Positions 17,703-26,272 of a stretch of DNA of 64,000 nucleotides are shown one piece after another. Both the position numbers and the translations under genes were made by a program. The first letter of the stretch is position 1; every line of letters starts with the position of its first letter. The notes under the pieces are model-generated. The model was not told the DNA's origin, searched no databases, and worked only from the letters and a program-made list of their open reading frames with translations. Source of the stretch: Rhizobium etli_C (GTDB taxonomy: Bacteria > Pseudomonadota > Alphaproteobacteria > Rhizobiales > Rhizobiaceae); assembly GCF_014198605.1 (NCBI RefSeq), contig NZ_JACIHU010000013.1; one strand, written 5' to 3'.

Positions 17703-18284
17703 GTGAGCCCAACAGTGAGATTTATGGCCGCGGCCGAGGAAGATCTTGCGGTCGATACGATCTTGTTGGCGTTTGCAGGCGATCCTATGGCGCGATGGAC
17801 CTGGCCCAATGCACACCAGTACATTGCGGCGATGCCGCGAATGATCCGGGCGTTCGGGGGCAGCGCCTTCTCCAATGGAAGCGCCTTTTGCACCGACGGT
17901 TACGCCGGGACGGCGCTGTGGTTACCGCCCGGGGTGCATTCTGACGAGGAAGGACTTGGTGCGGTGCTCGAAAGCACCGTTTCGCCCTCTCTCGCCCCCG
18001 AGACCACGGTCATATTCGAGCAGATGGCCACGTACCACCCGAAGGAACCACATTGGTACCTGCCCCTGATCGGCGTCGACCCGGCGTATCAAGGCGAAGG
18101 CCACGGGGACGCATTGATGGTGTACGCACTCGCAAAGTGCGATCGCGATCACGCGCCAGCCTATTTGGAATCCTCGAACCCGCGCAACATTCCGTTCTAC
18201 CGGCGCTACGGTTTCGAACCGCTCGGCGCGATCCAGGCCGGGTCATCGCCGACGCTCGTACCGATGCTGCGGCCGCCTCACTGA
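17703..18284 (+). CDS. GNAT-family acetyltransferase
   Basis: 193 residues from GTG 17703, with AGGAGG six nucleotides upstream. The acetyl-CoA-binding core is visible as WYLPLIGVDPAYQGEGHGDA (the Q/RxxGxG/A loop as QGEGHG), followed by AYLESSNPRNIPFYRRYGFE, the standard end of the fold. The N-terminal half, with an aromatic DPMARWTWPNAHQY, resembles a rhizobial and actinobacterial subgroup of unknown substrate. It is divergent from the VOC gene across about 195 nt of otherwise featureless sequence. Confidence 0.85.
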   Translation: MSPTVRFMAAAEEDLAVDTILLAFAGDPMARWTWPNAHQYIAAMPRMIRAFGGSAFSNGSAFCTDGYAGTALWLPPGVHSDEEGLGAVLESTVSPSLAPETTVIFEQMATYHPKEPHWYLPLIGVDPAYQGEGHGDALMVYALAKCDRDHAPAYLESSNPRNIPFYRRYGFEPLGAIQAGSSPTLVPMLRPPH

Positions 18285-18400
18285 GCTCGGTTCGATCCGA
18301 CAGTGCTTGAGCGCCTTGAAAGGAATCGAACCCCAGGCACGCATTACCGGGTGAGCAAATCCCTCGGCTCTCTGAACGAGCATGAAGTGGCGCGAACCTT

Positions 18401-20362
18401 TCAGTGTGCGGTGCCTGATTTCTCCTTTGCCCTCACAATGGCGTCCGCCTCCTTGCCGTAGAGTTCCTCGAAGTGATCAAAGGTCTTGGAAAAATAACCG
18501 ATGCCCTGCGTCGCCGAGCGCAGCGACCGCGCCAGGTCTTCAAGTGCGCCGCCCGGCACGAGCGCTCGGAAGATGTCCCATCCCTTGGCGGCTTCATCAC
18601 GGTCGAAGCCGAGAACCTGACCGTTGAGAGCGGCGACGATCTGGACAAGGCTGCCTGAATAGACCGACGGGATGTGGAACTCGGTGCGGAATATCGGCTG
18701 CATCAAGACGGTCGATCCTTCGGAAAACGCCTGTCGCACCCCCATTTTCGACGCAGTCCGGAAGGCGTGTTCCGAACTGTCGACGGTATGGTGCTGACCA
18801 TCCAGCAGCGTTACGCCGACATCGATGACTTCGAAGCCGAGCGGGCCTTTCTCCATCGCTTCGCGCGCGCCTGCTTCGACGGCGGGGAAGTAATTGCGCG
18901 GAACGGCGCCGCCCTTGACGGTTTCGCCAAAGGTAAAGCCCTGGCCGCGCGCGTTGGGGTGAATGCTCAACTTCACATCCGCGAATTGCCCGGCACCGCC
19001 GGTCTGTTTGCGATGGCGGTAATGAACCTCCGATGGTTTCGCGATCGTCTCGCGGTAGGTTGGGCTGGGCGTTCGATCGGTCACGGAGATGTGAAAGACT
19101 TCCGCCAACGTTCGGCAGAGATCACGCAGATGCACCGGCCCTTGGGCGCGGACGAGTTGGGCGCCCGTGCCTTCCTCCTGCAAGACTTTCAGGCCGCGAT
19201 CCGTCTCGGAAAGTTTCGCCAGCGTTTCGGAAAGTTTGTTTTCATCGCGCTCGCTGCCCGGAATGAGGATCCTTTCAAGCATCGGTGTCGGTGGTTCCGT
19301 CCACTCGGGCGGGGCGACCACGGCGCCGGAGGTCAACAGCGACGGGACGGTCAGGTGGTCGGACTTGACGGTCGCGAAGACATCCCCCGGTGCCGGCAGA
19401 ACCGCCGAGTTGGACCGCCCGTTTGCGAGATTTTGGACGGCGCCGAGGCCGGAGCCGCCCAGTGATGCGCCTTGCCGCAGGCCCTCGCCAAGGGCGCGCA
19501 CGAGCACCGTCTTGCCGACATTCTGGCGATGATAGGCATGAAAGCTCACCGCCGCCAGCTTGCCTTCGTCGACAGTTCCCGCATGCGCGAGACGCCGCCT
19601 GAGAATCCCGACCGGCGGCGCCTCGTGGCGCAGCGCCTTCATCAGCCTCATCATGCCGTTGCCATGACTTGCAGCACCGATCAGGACCGGGATAATCCGG
19701 TTTTCCCTGAGAACCCGTGATGAAATGGCATAGAGCGCGTCGCTGGATGGCTCGCGGTCCTCGATCAGTTCCTCGAGAAGCCAGTCATCAAATTCGGACA
19801 GGTGTTCGAGGAGCTCGGTGCGCGCTTCGTGCTCGCGTTCGGCAGTGCTTTCGGGGATGGCGATCAGCGCCGAAGTCTGGCCCTCCCGGTAGCGCCACGC
19901 CCGTTCCGAAATCAGATCGCAACTGCCGATGATCCTGTCCCCCTCGCGGATCGGGATCTGGCGAAGCAAAAGAGTGTGGCTGGCGTAGTCCTGAAGCGCG
20001 GCGATCACGTCCCTCAACCGCCCTCTCGGTTCGTCCATCCGGTTGACGAAGAGGATGCAAGGCGTCCCCGAGGCTTCGACGATCCTGAGATAGGGCGCGG
20101 CTAGCACAGCCTCCTCGGGTGCCGATGAAACGCACAAGATGCAGGCGTCGCTGGCAAGAAGCGCGTGCTGCGCATGCGCCAACGCTTCGTTGGGTCCCGG
20201 CGCATCCAGCGCACACCACGCCTCGTTTCCGAAGGTGAACTCTGTGAGGTTCAATCCATAAGGGGAGCTGGATTTTCTCGGCGTCCCCTCCAGCGAGCCG
20301 AGCTTTTCCACGACTGTCGATTTTCCGGTCTGCGAAGGTCCAAGCACGGTAAAGCAGCGCAT
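18401..20362 (-). CDS. Elongation factor G-like protein with a shortened G domain
   Basis: 653 residues from the ATG at 20362, preceded by GGAGGA; upstream in-frame codons to 20389 are possible. Domain order follows EF-G (G domain, II, III, IV, V), with clear C-terminal blocks such as YRHRKQTGGAGQFADVKL and SGSLVQIVAALNGQVLGFDR. The G domain keeps GPSQTGKST (8-16) and NRMD (107-110). Only 37 residues separate the P-loop from DAPGP (53-57), so the switch I RGIT segment is missing, and the catalytic His of DTPGH is Pro57. It is not the housekeeping fusA. It belongs with the EF-G-like proteins of unknown function, which may bind GTP without normal turnover. The gene stands alone. Confidence 0.8.
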   Translation of the reverse strand: MRCFTVLGPSQTGKSTVVEKLGSLEGTPRKSSSPYGLNLTEFTFGNEAWCALDAPGPNEALAHAQHALLASDACILCVSSAPEEAVLAAPYLRIVEASGTPCILFVNRMDEPRGRLRDVIAALQDYASHTLLLRQIPIREGDRIIGSCDLISERAWRYREGQTSALIAIPESTAEREHEARTELLEHLSEFDDWLLEELIEDREPSSDALYAISSRVLRENRIIPVLIGAASHGNGMMRLMKALRHEAPPVGILRRRLAHAGTVDEGKLAAVSFHAYHRQNVGKTVLVRALGEGLRQGASLGGSGLGAVQNLANGRSNSAVLPAPGDVFATVKSDHLTVPSLLTSGAVVAPPEWTEPPTPMLERILIPGSERDENKLSETLAKLSETDRGLKVLQEEGTGAQLVRAQGPVHLRDLCRTLAEVFHISVTDRTPSPTYRETIAKPSEVHYRHRKQTGGAGQFADVKLSIHPNARGQGFTFGETVKGGAVPRNYFPAVEAGAREAMEKGPLGFEVIDVGVTLLDGQHHTVDSSEHAFRTASKMGVRQAFSEGSTVLMQPIFRTEFHIPSVYSGSLVQIVAALNGQVLGFDRDEAAKGWDIFRALVPGGALEDLARSLRSATQGIGYFSKTFDHFEELYGKEADAIVRAKEKSGTAH

Positions 20363-20460
20363 CGGCATTCCTCCAACTGCCATAAACACAATTTTCAGCC
20401 ATCATAGGATGCCCTGAACCGCTGCAAGGCGCCAGAGGTGTTCAGTTTTCACAATGCTTT

Positions 20461-20547
20461 GGTTTCTCCGCGCGACAGTGGCTCCCACAAAGTTTGAGTT
20501 GACCGTTTCCGATGACAAGGAAACACTTGCACCAACATCTAGGCAGG
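20461..20547 (+). repeat. 87-bp direct repeat, left copy, bounding the defence island
   Basis: Aligns without gaps to 25775-25861 at 65 of 87 positions (75%). The best-kept blocks are GCTCCCACAAAGTTTG, GTTGACCG, GATGA, AACACT and AGGCAGG. TTGACC (20499-20504) and AACACT (20522-20527) are exactly 17 nt apart in both copies, so the element may contain a sigma-70-type promoter. No gene directly follows this copy, unlike the right copy. Confidence 0.7.
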
Positions 20548-20776
20548 TATGCATCTTGTGTGAGCGGGAGTGCCCCGTAAGCTAAAGGGTGGAGACATGC
20601 GCAAAACTAGTCGAAGCGCGACAGATTATACTCTGAAGACCTTAACGGTGAGCACATGAGTGAGGTTCCCAGCCGCCCAACGCTTGGTTGATCATCGTGG
20701 AAATTCAATTTTTCGGTCTAGCAATCCTTTTAGAAATCACACTACGTTGCTGGATCAACTTATTGGAGAGCAGCGT

Positions 20777-21967
20777 TTGCAAGTAGGCAATCAATATAAT
20801 GCATCCGGTTCACTGGCCGGCTATCTCTACCAATGCAGATTGGCTTTGCTTCTTGCGATCCGCGAAATGAAGGTCAAGCCGAATTGCCATATCTCTATCG
20901 AGAAGTTCGATGATATAGCCTTCCATGAAGAGGATCTTGCACATTGCGTTGTCCAGGCCAAACATCATATCGGGCCAAAGGACGTTAATGACAGTAGTGT
21001 CGATATCTGGAAAACCTTTCGCATCTGGATCTCACAACTGAAGGCAGGCTCCTTCTCGAATGCCGACACGCGAAGGTTTCTGATTACGACCGCGACGGCG
21101 CCAGATAATGGAGCCCTCGCCATGCTACGTGCCGACTGCGGACCTGCGGAGCGTAAGACAGCACGGGAGCGGCTTGCGACGGCGGCGCGCGCATCAACCA
21201 ACAGGACATCGGAGGCGGGCCGTAACGACTTCCTGGCTTTGACGGACGAGGAAGCCGACGTACTGCTCGCTACAATTACCGTGGTGGATGGCGCGCCAGA
21301 TCTGCACAATGTTCTCGACGAAGTCGAAGGCGAGCTGCGCATCCTGTCGGCCAGTTCCGCCGACAAGGTCGCGCAATCGCTCGAAGGCTGGTGGCTTGGC
21401 GCGGTTGCGAAGCGCCTCGTTGGCGTCGAGACATCGGATATTCCGGTCCAGCACGTTGCAATCAAAGCACAGGAGTTCGCCGCACTTTACGGTTTGGTCG
21501 GCCTTCCTGTGAGCGATCCCAGTGAGTTCGGTGAGCGGCCCTACTCGATCAAGGACGAAGACGAGACGTACGTCAAGCAGATGCGCCTGATCCACCTGTC
21601 GGAGACGGCGATAAAACGCGGAATTCAGGACTTCTATCGGTCGAACACGCAGCGATCAAAATGGGCGAGAGAAAATCTACTCCTCGATGGCGACGTCGCG
21701 CGATATGAGGCAAAGCTCCAGGATTCCTGGGAGCGCAAATTCGAAGAAGAGTGTGGCGAGGCCCACACGGCCGATGACGATTCGAAGAACGCAATGGGGC
21801 GAAAGGTCTTTCACTGGGCAAGCCAGCAGCAGGTCGAATTCCGCAATGTGATCGAGACGTGGATCACGGCGGGGTCATTCCATGGATTGGCTGACCGGGT
21901 GAAGGTGGGTTGGCATCCGAATTACATGGATCATCTTTCGGTCGGAGCTGATGATGCCGCGGCTTGA
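20777..21967 (+). CDS. ABC-three-component system effector: nuclease-like N-terminus plus ABC-3C C-terminal domain
   Basis: 396 residues from TTG 20777 (GGAG at 20765-20768); a GTG at 20660 would add 39 residues with no recognisable homology. The N-terminus GNQYNASGSLAGYLYQCRLA followed by SIEKFDD (40-46) and VVQAKHH (59-64) has the pattern of the restriction-endonuclease-like effector domain of these systems, with acidic residues in IEKFDD and the Q-x-K of QAK as likely active-site residues. SSVDIWKTFRIW follows. The C-terminal half, ending QQQVEFRNVIETWITAG, corresponds to the conserved C-terminal domain that couples the effector to its ABC ATPase. Predicted role: cleaves nucleic acid when the ATPase senses infection. 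It overlaps the next gene by 17 nt. Confidence 0.75.
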   Translation: MQVGNQYNASGSLAGYLYQCRLALLLAIREMKVKPNCHISIEKFDDIAFHEEDLAHCVVQAKHHIGPKDVNDSSVDIWKTFRIWISQLKAGSFSNADTRRFLITTATAPDNGALAMLRADCGPAERKTARERLATAARASTNRTSEAGRNDFLALTDEEADVLLATITVVDGAPDLHNVLDEVEGELRILSASSADKVAQSLEGWWLGAVAKRLVGVETSDIPVQHVAIKAQEFAALYGLVGLPVSDPSEFGERPYSIKDEDETYVKQMRLIHLSETAIKRGIQDFYRSNTQRSKWARENLLLDGDVARYEAKLQDSWERKFEEECGEAHTADDDSKNAMGRKVFHWASQQQVEFRNVIETWITAGSFHGLADRVKVGWHPNYMDHLSVGADDAAA

Positions 21968-22463
21968 TACCTGGATCCGGCGCCCTCCTGAGGAAGCAAA
22001 CCTCTTCAGCCCCTCGTTTCTCTGTGCGCTTTCGCACGAATTTTTGCGCGACTTCACCAAGGACGGCCGCAATGGAGCGTCGCTCTTCTTGCTGATTATC
22101 GCGCTATCGACGGCTTTGCATCGAAGGAGCCGAGAGCGGCTGCCTTATTCGACGGTTACGTCACTCTACGCCTGGGTGCAGGATAACGAGGATCTCCTCA
22201 TCGGTTTTGCGTCGCGAGCGAAGAACCTCACGCCCTATTTCAAAGAAGCCGTGCTATTCGGGCTCGCGACAAAGACAATCGTCGTCGATGACGCGGGGAA
22301 CCTTCGACCCGGAGAGCGCCGTGCAACCTTTCCAAAATCGTTTTTGGACGACACCACTGCAGAAACCAAAGAAATCATAGATAGATCGAAGTTCATGGGT
22401 AGATGGCTTGGAAAATCCGGATCTGAAACGTCAGTCGCAGCGGCGTTGGGGGTACGCCCATGA
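21951..22463 (+). CDS. ABC-three-component system middle component
   Basis: 170 residues. The start RPPEEANLFSPSFLCALSHE followed by LFLLIIALSTALHRRSRERL matches the small helical middle-component family found between effector and ATPase in ABC-3C operons; FASRAKNLTPYFKEAVLFGL is the other conserved block. No enzyme motif is present. It presumably bridges the DUF3732-type ATPase and the effector. ATG 21951 (or the adjacent ATG 21954) follows GGAG and overlaps the upstream gene by 17 nt. The stop overlaps the ATPase start in an ATGA, so the three subunits should be made in a coupled way. Confidence 0.8.
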   Translation: MMPRLDTWIRRPPEEANLFSPSFLCALSHEFLRDFTKDGRNGASLFLLIIALSTALHRRSRERLPYSTVTSLYAWVQDNEDLLIGFASRAKNLTPYFKEAVLFGLATKTIVVDDAGNLRPGERRATFPKSFLDDTTAETKEIIDRSKFMGRWLGKSGSETSVAAALGVRP

Positions 22464-24394
22464 GTTTTATCATTAAGGCAATCGTCGTCTACAGCCATGC
22501 CGGCGAACACCAGATCGTGCCATTTCGTGAGACTGGTCTGAACATCATTACCGGCAAATCCAAGACCGGCAAATCGGCGATCATCGACATTGTCGATTAC
22601 TGCCTTGGTCGCGGCAGCTACAATGTCGCCGAGGGAACGATCCGCAAAAAGGTATCATGGTTCGGTCTGCACATCTCCAAGGGAGAGGATGAAGTGTTCA
22701 TCGCTCGTGACAATCCGGGTCCAGGCGCCGGCACGGGCTCCAAGGTGTTTTTCTGCCGCGGTCGAAACATCACCTATCCCTCCGTCGACGAGATCACTAA
22801 GAACACAACCGAGGAAAGCCTGAAGGAGTTCGTCACACGATTTGCGGGGATCCAGGAGAATGAGCACCGACCCACCTCTGGCACTCGCCCACCATTGGAA
22901 GCAGATATCGGGCACGCGCTTTTCCTCTGCTTCCAGAAACAGAATACGATCGCCAGCCAGGATCAGCTCTTCCACCGGATGAACGAGCAGTTCCTGCCTC
23001 AAGCGATGAAGGATACTCTCCCCTACTTTCTTGGGGCGGTGGATGAAGATCATTTCCGGCTTTTCGCTGAGCTAGACGAGCTTCAAAAGAAGCTGAGGCT
23101 TCTGGAAGCTCAACAGGCCAAGCATGTGCAGGCGGTCGATGTCAGCCGGTCGCGTTTGACGAGAATCCTCAACGAGGGAAAGAAGGTCGGGCTTATACGC
23201 CAGGACTATCAGGCCGTGGACGATAGTGTTTTCGGCTTTCTTGCAAGGATCGGGGAGAGCACTATCGATCAACCTGACCTCACATCCGATTTCGGCGAAA
23301 CGATCGCGCGCCTCCGCGGCGAGCAGAGCACGCTGCAGGAGCGTCTGGCAGACCTCAATCAGGACGTTCGAGCCGCGCGTGCTTTCTTCTCCGACCAGAC
23401 CGAATATTCTCGCGAGGTCAGCGAACAGCGATCCCGCCTGAAGAGCATCGAGCTGTTCAAGACGGATATTGAAACGCCGGAACAATGCCCCTTCTGCGAT
23501 TCACATTTGGAGTCCCCCATTCCACGCGTTACGCAGGTCCGGGATTCGTTGCGGCGGGTCAGCACCCAGCTTGATGGCCTCTATCGCGACAACCCCCATA
23601 TCCAACGGTATATCGCGGATCTCGAAAGCAAGATTGGCGAAGCCACCGACAATCTGAAGCTAGTTCAGAGAGAGCTCCAGCGCGCTGTTCTCGATGATGA
23701 GGCAGCCAAAGCCCGTCAGGACCTGATCGTCTCGCGCGGCCGCTTCTTGGGGCGGCTCGCGGAATTTCTTGAATCGATGGCGCCCGATCGGGACGACCAA
23801 GAGCTTGCCGCAGAAATCGAGCAGGTCAAAGGCCTTATTGCTGCGGTTCGCTCCCGCATCAACAGCGACGATATAGAATCACGACTGCAGACTATCCTGA
23901 GCTTCATCAGCCAGAAGATGACGAACTATTCTGGCCAGCTTGACCTAGAACATAGCGGCAGCTCGCTGCGATTGGACGTCAAGAAACTCACGGTAGTCGC
24001 CAATACTGTAGATGGCCCGATCCCATTGAACCGCATGGGAAGTGGCGAGAACTGGGTGGGCTATCATGTGCTCAGCCACCTCGCCATCCACTGGTGGCTT
24101 CGCGAACGGGATCGCCCCGTGCCCGCCTTCCTCATTTTCGATCAGCCGACACAGGCCTACTATCCGCCGGACATTTCTGAAGGTGGGCTCGAGCAAATTG
24201 AAAAGGATGCCGATCGCGCGGCTGTGAAGGCCTTGTTCAAGCTGATAGCCCACGCTTGCCAGGAGATTAAGCCGGATTTCCAGGTAATCGTTCTCGATCA
24301 CGCGCATCTCACCGACGACTGGTTTGAGGACGCTATCGTAAGAGAATGGCGGGGAGATAACGCGCTCGTGCCTTACCACTGGCCAGAACGATAG
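22460..24394 (+). CDS. ABC-three-component system SMC/Rad50-like ATPase (DUF3732 type)
   Basis: 644 residues. Walker A is ITGKSKTGKSAIIDIVDYCL, with GKSKTGKS at 32-39. A long coiled-coil insertion (about 200-480) is broken by a zinc-hook-like CPFC (343-346). The ABC signature region is NRMGSGENWVGYH (524-536), and Walker B is FLIFDQPTQAYYPPD (558-571 region), with a Gln-Pro after the catalytic Asp that is typical of this family. The architecture is that of RecF/Rad50-like ATPases that recognise DNA or nucleoprotein. In ABC-3C systems it is the sensor that triggers the effector. The start overlaps the middle-component stop by 4 nt. The C-terminus ends with LVPYHWPER, as usual for the family. 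Confidence 0.85.
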   Translation: MSFIIKAIVVYSHAGEHQIVPFRETGLNIITGKSKTGKSAIIDIVDYCLGRGSYNVAEGTIRKKVSWFGLHISKGEDEVFIARDNPGPGAGTGSKVFFCRGRNITYPSVDEITKNTTEESLKEFVTRFAGIQENEHRPTSGTRPPLEADIGHALFLCFQKQNTIASQDQLFHRMNEQFLPQAMKDTLPYFLGAVDEDHFRLFAELDELQKKLRLLEAQQAKHVQAVDVSRSRLTRILNEGKKVGLIRQDYQAVDDSVFGFLARIGESTIDQPDLTSDFGETIARLRGEQSTLQERLADLNQDVRAARAFFSDQTEYSREVSEQRSRLKSIELFKTDIETPEQCPFCDSHLESPIPRVTQVRDSLRRVSTQLDGLYRDNPHIQRYIADLESKIGEATDNLKLVQRELQRAVLDDEAAKARQDLIVSRGRFLGRLAEFLESMAPDRDDQELAAEIEQVKGLIAAVRSRINSDDIESRLQTILSFISQKMTNYSGQLDLEHSGSSLRLDVKKLTVVANTVDGPIPLNRMGSGENWVGYHVLSHLAIHWWLRERDRPVPAFLIFDQPTQAYYPPDISEGGLEQIEKDADRAAVKALFKLIAHACQEIKPDFQVIVLDHAHLTDDWFEDAIVREWRGDNALVPYHWPER

Positions 24395-24679
24395 TCGCGG
24401 TGAGAGGCGTAATATGCTCCGCGTACCACTCAGCAAATTTGAAGCTGTGTTTCGATCAGAGGGACGATGTTCACTGCGTTGCAGCCGCGTCGCCGCGAGA
24501 TAATTTTCCGCCGTCCTTCGACCCATCGTCAAAGCTTCTCCAGGTAGCTGGGCAATTCCAGACAAGACGCGGCTTCGGCTTACCCGTCGTTCAGACATAC
24601 CTTTGGTCTCCAGTAATGGGGGCTTTTCTTTGCTTGCGGACTCATGTTCATCTGCAAACTTCCAAGTGCAGGGGCCTAC
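24395..24679 (+). other. Gap between the ABC-3C operon and the SIR2 gene
   Basis: A 285-nt stretch. A 96-codon frame at 24400-24690 has no recognisable homology or ribosome-binding site and is probably not a gene. No terminator or repeat is obvious. The length suggests that the SIR2 gene has its own promoter, but I could not identify its boxes. Confidence 0.4.
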
Positions 24680-25708
24680 ATGTTCACTAGGAAGACTGTC
24701 TTTGTCGTAGGTGCCGGCGCCAGTGTCGAGGTTGGTTTGCCGCCCGGTTCTGTGTTGAAGACTGCGATAGCTAAAAAGCTGGCGGTCAACGAGCGCGGCT
24801 TCGTAGACGAAGGTATTCGCCAGGCTGTCGCCGTCCTCATCGAGAAGTCACGAAACACCATCAGTTGGGCACTGTATCAGGACGCCGCGATAAAGATTGC
24901 TCGCGCCATGCCAGCGGCTCTATCGATCGATAACTTCCTTCACACGCACGCCAACGACGAGAAGTTGGTGACGATAGGCAAACTCGCCATCGCCGCCTGT
25001 ATCCTTGACGCGGAGCGGAAGAGTATTCTGCGCTCGGGACAGGCAAAGTCAGTCATCGACAACGCCGAGAAATATTGGGCCAACACGTTCTGTAAAATTC
25101 TTACGGAACAGGTTCAAGTTAACGACCTGGAAGACCTCTTCGCCAACGTCACCATCGTCACCTTCAACTACGATCGGTGCATCGAGTTGTATGTGGCGCA
25201 GTACCTGACGACCTACTTCCTTTTGAAGCCATCAGATGCGAACGCGTTAGCGCGAAAACTCAACGTGCTGCATCCCTATGGGCAGGTCGGGCAACTACCG
25301 TGGGACAGACGGTCGGAGTTTCTCCCGATAGATTTCGGCTCCGCGATTCATCCAGAGCAATTAGTGGAGTGTGTTGACCAGATCTACACCTTCACCGAAC
25401 AGCGCACAGAGCCGAAAGTCATCCAAAAAGTTCATCAAGCCGTATCCACGGCTTCTTGCATTGTTTTCTTGGGTTTTGCCTACCACGACCTCAACATGGC
25501 CATACTGACGCCTGATGTGATCGCAAACCCCAAGATCATCTACGGCACGGCGTTCGGGGTATCGGACCAGAACGTAGCGCGTATTCATACCTCGGTCAGA
25601 AATGCCCTGTCGCATGCAATTGCCGGTAGCCCTGAGTTCGACATGAGCGAATCAAATGTGGGGTGCAACCAATTTCTCGAAGACTATTGGCGCCCTATCT
25701 TTAACTGA
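24680..25708 (+). CDS. SIR2-domain protein (probable NAD-depleting defence effector)
   Basis: 342 residues from ATG 24680; an ATG 36 nt upstream is in frame but adds residues ahead of the Rossmann strand. Motifs in order are VFVVGAGASVEVGLP (GAGAS 11-15, NAD loop), SIDNFL (82-87), VTFNYD (160-165, with Asn163 and Asp165), LHPYG (His198 as catalytic-base candidate) and VFLGFAYHDLN. This is the SIR2_2-like type found in anti-phage systems such as Thoeris ThsA and DSR, where the domain hydrolyses NAD+ on infection. It lacks a C-terminal sensor domain of known type. It lies downstream of the ABC-3C operon on the same strand and inside the same repeat-bounded block, so it may be a second effector or an independent system. 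Confidence 0.8.
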   Translation: MFTRKTVFVVGAGASVEVGLPPGSVLKTAIAKKLAVNERGFVDEGIRQAVAVLIEKSRNTISWALYQDAAIKIARAMPAALSIDNFLHTHANDEKLVTIGKLAIAACILDAERKSILRSGQAKSVIDNAEKYWANTFCKILTEQVQVNDLEDLFANVTIVTFNYDRCIELYVAQYLTTYFLLKPSDANALARKLNVLHPYGQVGQLPWDRRSEFLPIDFGSAIHPEQLVECVDQIYTFTEQRTEPKVIQKVHQAVSTASCIVFLGFAYHDLNMAILTPDVIANPKIIYGTAFGVSDQNVARIHTSVRNALSHAIAGSPEFDMSESNVGCNQFLEDYWRPIFN

Positions 25709-25774
25709 GTTATTGATCTGGTGTCCCCCCTCCCATCGTGAGCACACACACCGCCGGACAAGCCTGGAAGCCCC

Positions 25775-25861
25775 GGTTTTTCCAATAGACGATCGCTCCC
25801 ACAAAGTTTGGGTTGACCGCCCTCGATGAGGAGGCAACACTCCTACCAGCAGCAAGGCAGG
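25775..25861 (+). repeat. 87-bp direct repeat, right copy, upstream of a small gene
   Basis: The counterpart of 20461-20547. This copy abuts the ribosome-binding site (GGGAGG, 25860-25865) of the gene at 25873. TTGACC and AACACT sit 17 nt apart, so it may be that gene's natural promoter region. The similarity stops sharply at both ends. Confidence 0.7.
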
Positions 25862-25872
25862 GAGGAAAATCG

Positions 25873-26172
25873 ATGGATGAACCAGACCGCTGGCGCAATA
25901 TGGCAACCGCACCGAAGGACGGCAGTCGGATCCTGGTGACGATCCGGGCGTCCGAGCAGGGGCCGGCGGAGGTTGACCTCGCCTACTGGTCGCATGGCGA
26001 TCAATTCGCGGGAGAAGGCTGGCGCGCCTCGGATTCATCGCCCGGGCACATCATCGAATATGCCGAGCCGGAGCTGAAGTGTTGGATGCCGATGCCGTCG
26101 GCCAATCGCACCTCGATGCCTTCGCCCTGGGAAGGCGATGACGAGGAACAGCTCGATGGGTCGGGGATTTAG
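25873..26172 (+). CDS. Small conserved hypothetical protein (W-x-x-M-x-x-AP-x-D-G type)
   Basis: 99 residues from ATG 25873, with GGGAGG upstream. The N-terminal WRNMATAPKDGSRILVTI and later CWMPMP follow a pattern seen in small rhizobial and phage-like proteins (DUF551-like): two tryptophan-containing strands around a polar loop. No catalytic motif, signal peptide or membrane segment is present. It is just outside the island and follows the right-hand repeat. Function unknown. Confidence 0.6.
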   Translation: MDEPDRWRNMATAPKDGSRILVTIRASEQGPAEVDLAYWSHGDQFAGEGWRASDSSPGHIIEYAEPELKCWMPMPSANRTSMPSPWEGDDEEQLDGSGI

Positions 26173-26216
26173 AGTTTCCGGCAAATGAATGCCGACGGGC
26201 GCCCCCGCAGAGCAAA

Positions 26217-26245
26217 AGCCCCGCGGTTGTTGCCACCGCGGGGCT
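26217..26245 (-). terminator. Rho-independent terminator of the alpha-galactoside operon
   Basis: A perfect 10-bp stem, AGCCCCGCGG (26217-26226) and CCGCGGGGCT (26236-26245), around a 9-nt loop. Read on the minus strand it is followed by a short T-run (TTTTGC), 27 nt after the last gene's stop codon. Confidence 0.8.
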
Positions 26246-26272
26246 CCTTGATGCCCGACCAGGGAGAGGCGG

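Noticed and set aside
18285..18345. GGTTCGATCC and, on the minus strand, GGGGTTCGATTCC, resembling a tRNA T-arm.
   Set aside because: The flanking bases do not pair into a T stem, and no acceptor, D or anticodon arms can be formed.
24400..24690. A 96-codon frame between the ABC ATPase and SIR2 genes.
   Set aside because: No ribosome-binding site, irregular composition (many Cys, His and Gln), and it overlaps the SIR2 start.
20390..25872. Search for an integrase, transposase or tRNA attachment site explaining the defence island.
   Set aside because: None is visible; only the 87-bp direct repeats mark its limits, so the way it arrived is unknown.
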